Numbered from the stretch's first letter, positions 7,269 to 16,428 are shown. The stretch is 26,387 nucleotides of DNA from JAOZTV01 sp965371805 (GCA_965371805.1 CBDUZW010000072.1:1-26387), one strand, 5' to 3'. The notes: generated from the sequence alone by a model not told the origin. Made by a program: numbers and translations.

Positions 7269-7763
7269 ATGAAGGTCATTGGATTCGATCCTGGTTCCAG
7301 ATTTTTTGGAATCGCATTACTCGAAAAAAAAGGAAATACAATTTCTTATTTATCCTCTGAGATAATTAGTTTAAAAGACAAAGACTTACTGCAGAGATTT
7401 AAATCCTTATGGGAAAAATTAGGGGTGTTTTATTCAAATAATGAACTTATTGACGATAAAAATGTATTCGCTGCTATTGAGGATGGTTTTGTTGGAAAAA
7501 ATATAAAATCAGCTGATACTCTTTCGAAGATAAGGGGTTTTGCAATTGCCTCTTTAGTAAATAAAAATATTGATGTAAAAATATATTCTCCAAGAGAAAT
7601 AAAGAAAGCATTAACTGGAAATGGAAATGCAGATAAGGTGCAGGTAGCAAAGATGGTTTCAACTCTTCTGAATATTAAAACTGATAATTTAAAAGATGAT
7701 GAGACAGATGCACTTTCTATCGCTTACTGCCATGCATTGTATTTAAAAAAGGGAGGGGACTAA
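7269..7763 (+). CDS. ruvC: Holliday junction endonuclease RuvC
   Basis: A 164-residue RNase H-fold resolvase. All four catalytic acids are visible: D7 in GFDPGS, E71 in AAIEDGF, and D144 and D147 in the DETDALS segment, matching E. coli D7, E66, D138 and D141. It cuts Holliday junctions symmetrically after RuvAB branch migration. It starts 16 bases after yebC with only a weak ribosome-binding site, so it may rely on coupling. Its TAA stop shares one base with the ruvA start (TAATG). Confidence 0.95.
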   Translation: MKVIGFDPGSRFFGIALLEKKGNTISYLSSEIISLKDKDLLQRFKSLWEKLGVFYSNNELIDDKNVFAAIEDGFVGKNIKSADTLSKIRGFAIASLVNKNIDVKIYSPREIKKALTGNGNADKVQVAKMVSTLLNIKTDNLKDDETDALSIAYCHALYLKKGGD

Positions 7764-8344
7764 TGTTGTCAGCAATTAAAGGAAAATTGTTTGAAATAAA
7801 TCCCGGAGAGGTATTTGTTGAAACTCCAGGAGGAATGATCGTTAAAATTCTCTGTCCGGTATCAAGTTATTCTGAAATAAAAAAATCTGAATCCGTTTTT
7901 CTCTATACTACTCTAAAAATAAAGGATGAGGACCTGATACTTTATGGTTTTCTTAAAAAAAAAGAGAGATATTTTTTTGAGAAATTAATAAAGATCTCTG
8001 GTGTCGGAGGGAAGACAGCAATTTCAATAATATCTTCTTTTTCAATTGATGAAATTATGATTGCAATTGATAGCAGTGATTCTGAAAAGATCAGTACAGT
8101 CCCTGGTATAGGCAAAAAGACAGCCCAGAGAATAATTCTTGAATTAAGCGGAAAGATTATTTTTGCAGAAGAAGATGTGACTGATTCAGTAAAAATAAAG
8201 GATGATCTTATGTCAGGACTTGTAAATCTTGGATATCCTATAAAAAATGTAAAGAAAATCGTTTCAGAAATTCTGAAGGATTATGATGATAAAATCTCTT
8301 TTGAGGATTATTTTAAAAAAGTATTAAAAAAGATCAGCAGGTAA
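7763..8344 (+). CDS. ruvA: Holliday junction DNA helicase subunit RuvA
   Basis: A 193-residue protein with the three RuvA domains: an N-terminal OB fold (MLSAIKGKLFEI..., about 1-65), two helix-hairpin-helix motifs (ISGVGGKTA near 74-82 and VPGIGKKTAQRI near 112-123) and a small C-terminal domain (about 145-193) that contacts RuvB. It binds the four-way junction as a tetramer and loads RuvB. A strong GGGAGGGG site precedes the start, which overlaps the ruvC stop by one base. Confidence 0.95.
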   Translation: MLSAIKGKLFEINPGEVFVETPGGMIVKILCPVSSYSEIKKSESVFLYTTLKIKDEDLILYGFLKKKERYFFEKLIKISGVGGKTAISIISSFSIDEIMIAIDSSDSEKISTVPGIGKKTAQRIILELSGKIIFAEEDVTDSVKIKDDLMSGLVNLGYPIKNVKKIVSEILKDYDDKISFEDYFKKVLKKISR

Positions 8345-8356
8345 GAAAACAGGAAA

Positions 8357-9370
8357 ATGACAGAAGAAAATACAAATAATTCAGAAGAGACAAATCCAAA
8401 TTTAGAAAATAATTTAAGGCCGGGCAGAATAGATGAATTTATAGGTCAGCAGAAACATAAGAAGAATCTTCAGACCTTTATACAGGGTGCTAAACAAAGA
8501 GGAGAGGCATTGGATCATGTTGTATTTCACGGTCCTCCCGGTCTTGGAAAAACTACCTTATCAAATATAATTGCAGCAGAAATGGGAGTTGAGATTAAAC
8601 AGACATCAGGACCTGTCCTTGATAAAAAAGGTGATCTGACCGCAATCCTAACAGACTTGGAAGATAATGATATCCTTTTTATTGATGAGATTCATAGAAT
8701 TAAAACTACCCTTGAGGAAATTCTATATAAAGCCATGGAAGATTATCAATTGGATATCGTAATAGGCCAGGGAGTTGGTGCAAAGAATATTACAATTGAT
8801 ATAAATAAATTTACTTTAATAGGTGCAACAACCAGAATAGGCTTATTATCTGCTCCAATGAGAGATAGATTCGGAATAGATTTCCATCTTGATTTTTATT
8901 CAAAAAAAGAGTTAATGGATGTTGTAAAGAGAAGTGCAAATATACTGAATGTAGAGTTAACAGTTGAATCTGCAGAAATGATTGCATTAAGATCCAGGGG
9001 AACACCAAGAATAGCAAATAAACTTCTAAGAAGAATGAGAGATTTTGCACAGGTAGAGGGCGATGGAATCATTGATAGAGCGATCTGTGAGATATCTTTT
9101 GAAGCACTTGATATAGATAAATCAGGATTTGATGAACTGGATAGGAGAGTATTACTTACCATAATAGATAATTTTTCCGGTGGTCCGGTTGGCCTCTCAA
9201 CTCTTGCAACATCTGTCCATGAAGAGAAAGATACGATTGAAGATGTTGTAGAACCATATCTTGTCCAACAGGGGTATCTTCAGATAACACCAAGAGGCAG
9301 GGTTGTAACTGAAAAAGGATTTAAGTATTTTAGTAAAAATATATCCGGTACTCAAAAAGGACTTTTTTAA
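8357..9370 (+). CDS. ruvB: Holliday junction branch-migration ATPase RuvB
   Basis: A 337-residue AAA+ ATPase with LRPGRIDEFIGQ at the N-terminus, Walker A GPPGLGKTT, Walker B ILFIDEIHR, sensor 1 IGATTR, arginine-finger region APMRDRFG and the C-terminal winged helix ending in PRGRVVTEKG. All functional elements are intact and length is standard. It forms hexameric rings that pump DNA through the RuvA-bound junction. ATG 8357 follows ruvA by 12 bases with CAGGAAA as ribosome-binding site. The next gene starts at the base after its stop. Confidence 0.97.
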   Translation: MTEENTNNSEETNPNLENNLRPGRIDEFIGQQKHKKNLQTFIQGAKQRGEALDHVVFHGPPGLGKTTLSNIIAAEMGVEIKQTSGPVLDKKGDLTAILTDLEDNDILFIDEIHRIKTTLEEILYKAMEDYQLDIVIGQGVGAKNITIDINKFTLIGATTRIGLLSAPMRDRFGIDFHLDFYSKKELMDVVKRSANILNVELTVESAEMIALRSRGTPRIANKLLRRMRDFAQVEGDGIIDRAICEISFEALDIDKSGFDELDRRVLLTIIDNFSGGPVGLSTLATSVHEEKDTIEDVVEPYLVQQGYLQITPRGRVVTEKGFKYFSKNISGTQKGLF

Positions 9371-11245
9371 TTGAAAATAATTGAAGGTTCAAGCAATTTA
9401 ATCCTTGAAATTGATTTAAGCAGTAAAACATTTAATAAGATACATATAACTAAAGAGGATAGAAGACTATTTCTTGGGGGCAAAGGACTAGGTTTAAAAC
9501 TTCTCTTTGACAGATTAAAACCAAATATTGATCCATTGGGTAAAGAGAATATTATCATTTTTACAACAGGGGTAATTCTTGGTACAGGAGCTCCTAATTC
9601 GGGAAGATTTTCAGCTGTGACAAAATCTCCATTAACAGGAATAATTACATCTTCGTCTTGTGGTGGTCCCTTCGGAATGGCGTTAAAAACCTCTGGTTGG
9701 GATGGCATTATTATTAAAGGAAATTTTGCATTACCTGCGCTTCTATCAATTGATTCAAAGGGTGTTGAGTTCATTGAATGTTCAGAACTATGGGGAAAAG
9801 ATACTGTTGATGTTCAACAGGATACCGCACAATATGGATCTGGAGCAGTTGTTATAGGTCCTGCAGGGGAAAACCTGGTTAAATATGCCAACATTGCTTC
9901 AGGGCATCGTTTTCTTGGTAGAGGAGGAATGGGTGCAGTTTTTGGTTCTAAAAAATTAAAAGGGATTGTTGCAAAAGGAAATGAATTTAAGATTATACCG
10001 AAAGAGAGTGAAAAATTTAGAAAAACAGTAAAAAAAGCAAATAAATATATAAAAAGAAATATCATCACCTCAAAAGCATACAGAGATTATGGAACAAATT
10101 CAAATGTATTGATATGTAATAATGCCAGAATCCTTCCCATTAGAAATTTTAAATCTGGTAATCATAAAGATGCAAATTTGATCTCTGGAGAATATTATAA
10201 AGAAAAATTCAACACAAAATATCTTAGCTGCAAACAATGTTCTATTCTCTGTGGACATAAGGGTGAATTTTCTGCTTTAGATTCTACTAAGAAGAAAGTT
10301 TTACCAATACCTGAGTACGAAACAGTTGGATTAATGGGTTCTAATCTGGAAATCTTTGATGCATATAAACTTGCAGAATGGAATGATATATGTGGAAGGA
10401 TGGGTATGGATACGATATCAACGGGTGGGACTATTGGATGGGTTATGGAAGCCAGTGAAAAAGGAATCTTCAATTCAGATCTGGAATTCGGGAAAGCTGA
10501 AAATATTTCTGATACATTATATGAGATAGCTAACAGGAAAGGAAAGAGTAAAGAACTTGCAGATGGATCAAGAGCACTTTCCGAAAAATATGGTGGGAAA
10601 GATTTTGCAATTCATGTTAAAGGCCTTGAAATGGGTGCATACGATCCAAGAGGTACAATTGGGATGGGACTTAATTATGCAGTCGCAAATAGAGGAGCAT
10701 GTCACTTATCAACTGCAATATTTAGCCTGGAGATATTTTTTAATATGTTAGATCCATTTTCAACAAGATCTAAGGCAAATATAGTTAAATTTTTTGAAAA
10801 TCTTAATTCAGCAATAAATTCTCTTCATACCTGTCAGTTTACTGCCTATGCTTATACACTGGAACCTGTTCTTATTAAATATACGCCTGCTCCAATATTA
10901 AAATTCTTCTTACAAAATATTCCTTCTTTAGCAGTTAAATTTATTGATATAAGTACATATCCGCAACTCTGGTCTTCAATTACTGGTATAAAACTATCAA
11001 GCAGTGATCTTCTAAAAGCTGGTGAAAGAGTCCATCTACTTGAACGATATATGAATACCCGAGAAGGGATAAGTAAAAAAGATGATATTCTACCCGACAG
11101 ATTATTAAATGAACCTAGAAAAGATGATCCAGAAGGCAGAGTCGTTAAACTTGATAAAATGTTAAAAAAATATTATAAACTCAGAGGATATGACAGCAAT
11201 GGCATTCCTAAAGAAGAATTACTAAAAAAACTAAAGATAATTTAA
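9371..11245 (+). CDS. Aldehyde ferredoxin oxidoreductase (AOR) family enzyme, TTG start
   Basis: A 624-residue tungsten- or molybdenum-bispterin oxidoreductase. [4Fe-4S] ligands C287-x2-C290-x3-C294 (CKQCSILC) and distant C488 (INSLHTCQF) align with C288, C291, C295 and C494 of Pyrococcus furiosus AOR. PEYE near 314-317, DPRG (425-428) and RGACH with H445 match the pterin and active-site regions. AORs interconvert aldehydes and acids with ferredoxin and are oxygen sensitive; which aldehyde is used here cannot be told. The TTG start immediately follows the ruvB stop, with an AAAGGA site about ten bases upstream, so translation may be coupled. Its place behind ruvB looks like chance operon growth. 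No cofactor or ferredoxin genes are nearby. Confidence 0.9.
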   Translation: MKIIEGSSNLILEIDLSSKTFNKIHITKEDRRLFLGGKGLGLKLLFDRLKPNIDPLGKENIIIFTTGVILGTGAPNSGRFSAVTKSPLTGIITSSSCGGPFGMALKTSGWDGIIIKGNFALPALLSIDSKGVEFIECSELWGKDTVDVQQDTAQYGSGAVVIGPAGENLVKYANIASGHRFLGRGGMGAVFGSKKLKGIVAKGNEFKIIPKESEKFRKTVKKANKYIKRNIITSKAYRDYGTNSNVLICNNARILPIRNFKSGNHKDANLISGEYYKEKFNTKYLSCKQCSILCGHKGEFSALDSTKKKVLPIPEYETVGLMGSNLEIFDAYKLAEWNDICGRMGMDTISTGGTIGWVMEASEKGIFNSDLEFGKAENISDTLYEIANRKGKSKELADGSRALSEKYGGKDFAIHVKGLEMGAYDPRGTIGMGLNYAVANRGACHLSTAIFSLEIFFNMLDPFSTRSKANIVKFFENLNSAINSLHTCQFTAYAYTLEPVLIKYTPAPILKFFLQNIPSLAVKFIDISTYPQLWSSITGIKLSSSDLLKAGERVHLLERYMNTREGISKKDDILPDRLLNEPRKDDPEGRVVKLDKMLKKYYKLRGYDSNGIPKEELLKKLKII

Positions 11246-11342
11246 AAAAACTTATAATATTTTCTGTATCATTATTGAGTAAAAAATTCCATATATATTT
11301 GATTTTTTTGACATTATTTTTTATATTTTAATTATTAATTTA

Positions 11343-11381
11343 TACAACCTCTTGGTTATATAATATAGCACACAGGTTGTA
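11343..11381. promoter_or_regulatory. Inverted repeat around a -10-like box
   Basis: The stretch 11246-11569 has no gene. Within it, TACAACCT (11343-11350) and AGGTTGTA (11374-11381) form a perfect 8-bp inverted repeat enclosing TATAAT (11359-11364). This layout suits a promoter with a flanking operator for the solute-binding protein gene, but the -35 region is poor and the function is inferred. Confidence 0.3.
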
Positions 11382-11569
11382 CTTTTGACCTCAATTTTGT
11401 TAAAAATCTTCTTTAACTCCCTTTAATACAGGTTCTACATAAAACAGTTCATTCTGATATAGAGATTGCTGCTATGTTATATGGAATAAATTTGAAGGAA
11501 AAAATGTATTATTGGAAAAATAAGTGTGAAAATTTAAATAATATACTTATAAATATAAAGGAGTTTAAG

Positions 11570-12559
11570 ATGAAAAATAAAATAATATTTTTTTCTGTTT
11601 TTTTGATAATATTAAATTCAATTTACCCTTTAACCATAAAGATCGGCAGTATTGCACCTGCAAGATCACCATGGGATATGGCGTTAAGAAAAATGGGTAG
11701 GGAATGGAAAAAAATATCTAAAGGAAAGATTAGTATAAAGATCTATCCAGGAGGGATTGCCGGTAGTGAAAAGGCAACTATAAGGAAGATGAAAATCGGT
11801 TCTCTAGGTGGCGCTGTATTATCGAATATTGGAATTACCAGTATTTATCCTGATTTTTTTGTATTAAGTATTCCACTTCTCATTCAGTCCGAAAAAGAAC
11901 TAAATTATGTAACTGGAAAAATGGATCAATATTTTAAAAAAAAAATAGAGGAGAGGGGATATAAGATCATTATCTGGTCTATGGCAGGTTGGTTACAGTT
12001 CTTTTCCAAAAAACCAATATTTACTCCTGATGATCTAAAAAAGCATAAATTATCTTTTTTTACAGGAGAGCCAAAAATGGAACAGTCATGGACCAGGTCA
12101 GGATACCAGGTAATACCAAATGAGATAAAGGATTTAATGATGGGACTACAAACCGATATGGTAAATGCCTTTTACTTACCTCCTCTGGTTGCAGCATCAG
12201 GCCAATTTTTTGCCCTGGCTCCGAATATGGCTTCCATAAAGGTTGCACCCTTATATGGGGGAATTGTATTTACTAAAAGGATCTGGGAAAAAATTCCTGA
12301 TAATATAAAAGATGAGCTTCTTGAATCCTGCAGAAAGATATCTTTAACCCTTAATCAAAAAACAAGGAAACTTGAAAAAGATGCTATTAAGGCAATGGTA
12401 AAGAACGGATTAAAAATAAATATAATAAGTAGAACTCAAAAAAGAAAATGGTTTGCTGAAGCTGAGAAAAATGTAAATTATCTTATTGGAAAAGTTCTTT
12501 CAAAAGAGATCTATGAAAAAACGCAAAAATATCTAAAGGAATTCAGAAAAAATAATTAA
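11570..12559 (+). CDS. TRAP-type (DctP family) periplasmic solute-binding protein, orphan
   Basis: A 329-residue protein if it starts at ATG 11570, which has AAAGGAG upstream and is followed at once by a signal peptide (MKNKIIFFSVFLIILNS). An in-frame ATG at 11474 would add 32 unusual residues and lacks these signals. The mature part starts TIKIGSIAPARSPWD, then IYPGGIAGSE and a distant IPNEIKDLMMGLQTDMVNAF segment, the usual DctP layout. DctP proteins bind carboxylates or similar ligands for Na+-driven uptake by DctQ and DctM membrane subunits. Neither subunit is encoded nearby. The segment WSMAGWLQFFSKKPI replaces the more typical substrate-binding strand. A beta-barrel remnant follows directly. 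Confidence 0.8.
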   Translation: MKNKIIFFSVFLIILNSIYPLTIKIGSIAPARSPWDMALRKMGREWKKISKGKISIKIYPGGIAGSEKATIRKMKIGSLGGAVLSNIGITSIYPDFFVLSIPLLIQSEKELNYVTGKMDQYFKKKIEERGYKIIIWSMAGWLQFFSKKPIFTPDDLKKHKLSFFTGEPKMEQSWTRSGYQVIPNEIKDLMMGLQTDMVNAFYLPPLVAASGQFFALAPNMASIKVAPLYGGIVFTKRIWEKIPDNIKDELLESCRKISLTLNQKTRKLEKDAIKAMVKNGLKINIISRTQKRKWFAEAEKNVNYLIGKVLSKEIYEKTQKYLKEFRKNN

Positions 12560-12695
12560 TTATAGGTATCATAACTGGGCTGTAAATCCAACAATTGGTC
12601 TGAGGTACTATATGAAAAGCTTTTTTATTCGTCTAGATATTGGATTTGGAAAGAATTCAACAGGGTTTTATTTTAATTTTGGACATATTTTCTGA
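12558..12695 (+). pseudogene. C-terminal remnant of an outer-membrane beta-barrel protein
   Basis: In the frame shifted by one from the preceding gene, 12558-12695 reads about 45 residues without a stop: NYRYHNWAVNPTIGLRYY, then FFIRLDIGFG, then GFYFNFGHIF and TGA. Alternating aromatic strands ending in Phe are typical of the last strands of an Omp85/D15-like or similar barrel and of the BAM recognition signal. There is no start codon or upstream barrel, and the frame closes at 12534. It is best read as the 3' end of a deleted gene. Family assignment is tentative. Confidence 0.55.
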
Positions 12696-12766
12696 TCATT
12701 ATAAAAAAAAGAGCAAAATACAAAAAAATCTGTTAAAATAATATTAAAATTGTTTTAGGAGGTTTT

Positions 12767-13540
12767 ATGGGAAATGATTTTCAAGATAAGGTGGCTTTGA
12801 TTACTGGTGCTACAAGTGGGATTGGGTATTCGACTGCAATTGCATTTGGGAAGCAGAATGCCAAGTTAGTGCTTACAGGACGTAAAGAAGAGAAGCTTGA
12901 CAAATTGAACTCTGATCTTGACAAGATGGGAGTGGAATCTATCATCCTTGCCGGAGATATCACCAATCAGGAATTTAGAGAAAAACTAATTGATAAAACT
13001 TTCGAATCTTTTGGCAAACTTGATATACTTGTTAATGCAGCAGGTATAATTGCAAGTGGCTCGATAGAGAATACAAGTTTAGATGATTTTGACACTATGA
13101 TGGATATAAATCTGAGATCGGTATTTCATTTGACTCAATTGTCTTTAAAAATGATAAAAGAAAGTAAAGGAAATATAATAAATGTTGGATCCGTTACCGG
13201 TACAAGAGCTTTTCCAGGAATTCTATCCTATTGTGTTAGTAAAGCAGGACTTGATCAACTTACCAGAGTTCTCTCCTTGGAACTCGCTGAATATGGAGTT
13301 AGAGTAAATGGTGTAAACCCGGGAGTTGTTGAGACGAATCTTCATAAAAACGGAGGAATGGAAGAAGAAAATTATATAAAATTCCTTGAACATAGTAAGT
13401 CAACTCATCCGATGGGCAGGGTCGGGCAACCAGAGGAAATTGCAAATCTAATCACATTTTTAGCTTCAGATAAAGCTGGATGGATAACTGGTATTAACTG
13501 CAATATCGATGGTGGAAGACACCTTACTTGTGCTAGATAA
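12767..13540 (+). CDS. Short-chain dehydrogenase/reductase (classical SDR)
   Basis: A 257-residue classical SDR. The NAD(P)-binding TGATSGIG lies at 13-20, NAAG at 90-93 and the catalytic set is N115, S142, Y155 and K159 (YCVSK); NPGVVET and a C-terminal GINCNIDGG segment complete the family pattern. R39 in LTGRK suggests NADP(H) preference. Closest in style to FabG and glucose-dehydrogenase-like SDRs; the substrate cannot be predicted. Start ATG 12767 has a strong AGGAGG. It opens a three-gene operon with the amidohydrolase (20 bases later) and a methyltransferase. Confidence 0.9.
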   Translation: MGNDFQDKVALITGATSGIGYSTAIAFGKQNAKLVLTGRKEEKLDKLNSDLDKMGVESIILAGDITNQEFREKLIDKTFESFGKLDILVNAAGIIASGSIENTSLDDFDTMMDINLRSVFHLTQLSLKMIKESKGNIINVGSVTGTRAFPGILSYCVSKAGLDQLTRVLSLELAEYGVRVNGVNPGVVETNLHKNGGMEEENYIKFLEHSKSTHPMGRVGQPEEIANLITFLASDKAGWITGINCNIDGGRHLTCAR

Positions 13541-13559
13541 ATAGTCAGGAGAGCCAAAA

Positions 13560-15146
13560 ATGATTCAGATTTATCATGGAAAAATTATATCATTAGATAA
13601 AGAAAATAATATTTATAATTATCTAATTGAAGATCAGGGGAAAATAATTTATTTAGGTGATTCTTTGCCGGATAAATATGCTGATGATATCCCTGTATTT
13701 GAATTAGGTAAACAAGTACTGCTTCCTTCATTTGGTGATGGACATATACATTTTTCAAGTTGGGCATTAATTGCGGTATCCTATTTTGATGTAAGAGAAG
13801 CAAAAAATATTCCTGAAATTCAACAGATTATAAAGACATATATTGAAAAAAATAATAGACTCAAAGCGGTTATATCTTTTGGAATATCCAAACATAGTCT
13901 AAAAGAAAAACGGTTGATCACAAGAGAGGAATTGGACCAGGTTTGTCCAGATGTTCCAATGTTGATTATCTGTTATGATGGTCATTCAGCAGTTTTCAAT
14001 AGCAAAATGCTTGAAAAATTCCCCGATAAAGTTAAAAATCTAAGAGGTTATGAGGAAGAAAAGGGTCATCTATTTAATGAGGCGTATTTTGCAGGGACCG
14101 ATTTCGCCACATCTTTAGTACCTCCTTTGAATTTAGTAAGAAGTATAATAAAAGGTTTCGATCTTCTGGCTGAAAAAGGAATTGGTTTAATTCATGTAAC
14201 AGAAGGTATTGGATTCCCTAAAGATCTTGACATTGCCCTTGTTAGTTTAATTGCAAAAGCAACAACAAAAAAAAGCAAATTTCAAACAAGATTATTCTTT
14301 CAAACAATGAAAACAGAGAAAGTTATAAAAAGAAAATTACCCCGAATTGGAGGTTGTTTTGCTACAGCCATAGATGGCTGTTTCGGGGCCTGTGATGCTG
14401 CCCTACACGAACCTTATACGAATGATCCGGATAATAAAGGAATTTTTTTTCATAAAGAAGAAGAAATTATTGAATTTGCCAAAAAGGCAAATAGAGCCGG
14501 ATTACAAATTCAAATGCATGCAATAGGGGATGCAGCGGTATCACGTGCTGTAAAAGCAATTGAAAATGCATTAACTGATTTTCCCAGAGAAGATCACCGG
14601 CATACAATTATTCACGCATGTATGATTTCACCAAAAGACTTGAAAAAAATAGCCAAATTGGGGATTGGGATTACTCTTCAACCCGGTTTTTTAATAAGCC
14701 CATTGGAACCTATTGAGTATTTAAAGGAAATTCTCGGCTCCCGTGTAATTAAAAGTTCACAATTAAAGTCTATATTGAATGCTGGAATACATCTAAGCAG
14801 CGGATCAGATGCACCTGTAACCCATCCTGATCCTATTGAAGGAATCTATGGCGCCTGTAATCATCCTTATGATCCTAACCAATCCTTATCCATTTTAGAA
14901 GCTCTTAAGATGTATACATATGAAGTTGCATGGACTACATTTGATGAAAAAGAACGGGGAAGTTTAGAAATGGGAAAAATTGCTGATATGGTAATTTTAA
15001 ATAAAGATCCATTAAATCTTGATCCGGGAGATTTACGATCATTAAAAACAGATAAGTTGATTTTAGGTGGAAAAGAATATATGCCTGGGATGGGCATTGC
15101 TGGTGCACTATGGAATGGACTTGCAGGGAGAAAGGGAAAAATTTAA
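13560..15146 (+). CDS. YtcJ-like amidohydrolase
   Basis: A 528-residue metal-dependent hydrolase of the amidohydrolase superfamily, YtcJ/Amidohydro_3 type. Metal ligands visible are H62 and H64 (GDGHIHFSS), H320 (QMHAIGD), H352 (IIHACM) and D417 (SGSDAPVTHPDP). The C-terminal small domain ends with MGKIADMVILNKDPL, normal for the family. The segment IGGCFATAIDGCFGACDAAL (264-283) occupies the place of the family's 'DGs.G..tA.l' motif and carries three cysteines, which is unusual. Start ATG 13560 has AGGAG upstream. Family members cleave amide or related bonds in ring or open compounds; with the SDR it may process an imported small molecule. Confidence 0.85.
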   Translation: MIQIYHGKIISLDKENNIYNYLIEDQGKIIYLGDSLPDKYADDIPVFELGKQVLLPSFGDGHIHFSSWALIAVSYFDVREAKNIPEIQQIIKTYIEKNNRLKAVISFGISKHSLKEKRLITREELDQVCPDVPMLIICYDGHSAVFNSKMLEKFPDKVKNLRGYEEEKGHLFNEAYFAGTDFATSLVPPLNLVRSIIKGFDLLAEKGIGLIHVTEGIGFPKDLDIALVSLIAKATTKKSKFQTRLFFQTMKTEKVIKRKLPRIGGCFATAIDGCFGACDAALHEPYTNDPDNKGIFFHKEEEIIEFAKKANRAGLQIQMHAIGDAAVSRAVKAIENALTDFPREDHRHTIIHACMISPKDLKKIAKLGIGITLQPGFLISPLEPIEYLKEILGSRVIKSSQLKSILNAGIHLSSGSDAPVTHPDPIEGIYGACNHPYDPNQSLSILEALKMYTYEVAWTTFDEKERGSLEMGKIADMVILNKDPLNLDPGDLRSLKTDKLILGGKEYMPGMGIAGALWNGLAGRKGKI

Positions 15147-15147
15147 A

Positions 15148-16428
15148 ATGAGTATATTAAAAAATTTTAATATTGCATCTTTGAAAGAATTTTATTTAAA
15201 AAAATTTTTTACATTGGAATCTTTTGATTATATAGAGAGAGGTCAGGATTTCAGGCATGATCTAGATATGTCTAAATTTCATTGGGTTTTTTCAAATATA
15301 CCTGAAGGTTCAAAAGTCCTGGATTTAGGCTGTGGTTGCGGTAATCTGAATTTCTTAAAAAAAAAATCATGTCAAATTGTTGGTCTTGATATTTCACCCT
15401 TAAATAGTAAAAGAGCTATTGAGAATGGATATGATTATGCCATTTGTGGCAATTTAACCAATCTACCCTTTCAATCTGAAGCTTTTGATGTAGTTCTATC
15501 GCTGGATGTAATTGGACACATCGCTTTTAATGAAAAGGATCTATGTATATCTGAAATTAAACGGGTCCTGAAACCTACAGGGATTACTCTTCATGGTATA
15601 GAAAGTGATCAGGTGAATTACGATTCTCTTTCAAAAAAGGAGTTAAAACAATTTGTTGAAGTAGATGGTCACATTGGAATGGAAGGGCAGAAAGAAAATG
15701 AACATAGGTTTAGTAAACATTTTAAATATGTTGAGAGCCAATTCCAATTTAACATTCCAATGACTGTCTCAGAAATAAAAAAACAGAGCATAGAATATCC
15801 AATGAAATTTCAAATTGATCCATATCTCTTAAACCGGTTAAAAAAGTTTGATAATCAGGAAAAATATGTCTGGAATTTAGCTATGGGTTTTGTTTTTGAA
15901 AGAATTATGAAATTCAGACCTGCAATCAAAGATACCTGGGGATTTTTATTATTAAGAGCTGGGAATCTAAATATGTCTGCAGATAACTTTGGGATTCCTG
16001 AAATATCAAAGTATCTGAAACCAGTTTCTATTGGTTCAAGAAATGATCTATATCATATATTAGATGGTTTTTACAATCCTGAAGGAGATAGCTCTTTAGA
16101 GAACTCTTATAGGTGGATCGGGAGTGAAGCGCAAATTCTTGTTCCATATGCGAAAAATTATAGATTATGTATTGGAGCAAGCAGGTTAGAAGGTGCAAAT
16201 GAGGCTGAATTTGAAATTTCAATCCAAGGTGAGAAAAAAATCAAATTGAAATCATCTGAAGAAAAAATGATTATTGATATTAAAGGACCGGATCTGCAAA
16301 AAACAGATAATGTAATAATTACCTTCGAGAGCAATACATTTATTCCTGAAGAATTATCTGACCAGCAGAATAAAATTTCTGATCAGAGAAAACTGGGAAT
16401 CAGAATTTACTGGATTGATTGGACATAA
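15148..16428 (+). CDS. SAM methyltransferase fused to a C-terminal beta-sandwich-like domain
   Basis: A 426-residue protein starting at ATG 15148, one base after the amidohydrolase stop; a longer frame from 15067 only overlaps that gene. A class I methyltransferase domain (about 35-200) has VLDLGCGCG (57-65), acidic D81 for the SAM ribose and LPFQSEAFDVVLSLDV. The last 140 residues are a separate domain: DGFYNPEG, RWIGSEAQILVP, a Thr-Phe-Ile-Pro strand and RKLGIRIYWIDW. I recall this 'GW(Y)..E....RW....a......DxReLGi.i..i' pattern at the C-termini of bacterial glycosyltransferases and polysaccharide proteins. A role in methylating a glycan or lipid-linked sugar is therefore inferred. Substrate unknown. 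Confidence 0.75.
   Translation: MSILKNFNIASLKEFYLKKFFTLESFDYIERGQDFRHDLDMSKFHWVFSNIPEGSKVLDLGCGCGNLNFLKKKSCQIVGLDISPLNSKRAIENGYDYAICGNLTNLPFQSEAFDVVLSLDVIGHIAFNEKDLCISEIKRVLKPTGITLHGIESDQVNYDSLSKKELKQFVEVDGHIGMEGQKENEHRFSKHFKYVESQFQFNIPMTVSEIKKQSIEYPMKFQIDPYLLNRLKKFDNQEKYVWNLAMGFVFERIMKFRPAIKDTWGFLLLRAGNLNMSADNFGIPEISKYLKPVSIGSRNDLYHILDGFYNPEGDSSLENSYRWIGSEAQILVPYAKNYRLCIGASRLEGANEAEFEISIQGEKKIKLKSSEEKMIIDIKGPDLQKTDNVIITFESNTFIPEELSDQQNKISDQRKLGIRIYWIDWT

Noticed and set aside
11474..11569. Upstream start for the TRAP-type binding protein
   Set aside because: ATG 11570 has AAAGGAG at proper spacing and is followed at once by a signal peptide; the extra residues would bury that signal.
15067..15147. 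Longer start for the methyltransferase
   Set aside because: The extra 27 residues lie entirely within the end of the amidohydrolase gene, whereas ATG 15148 sits just after its stop with a purine-rich site upstream.
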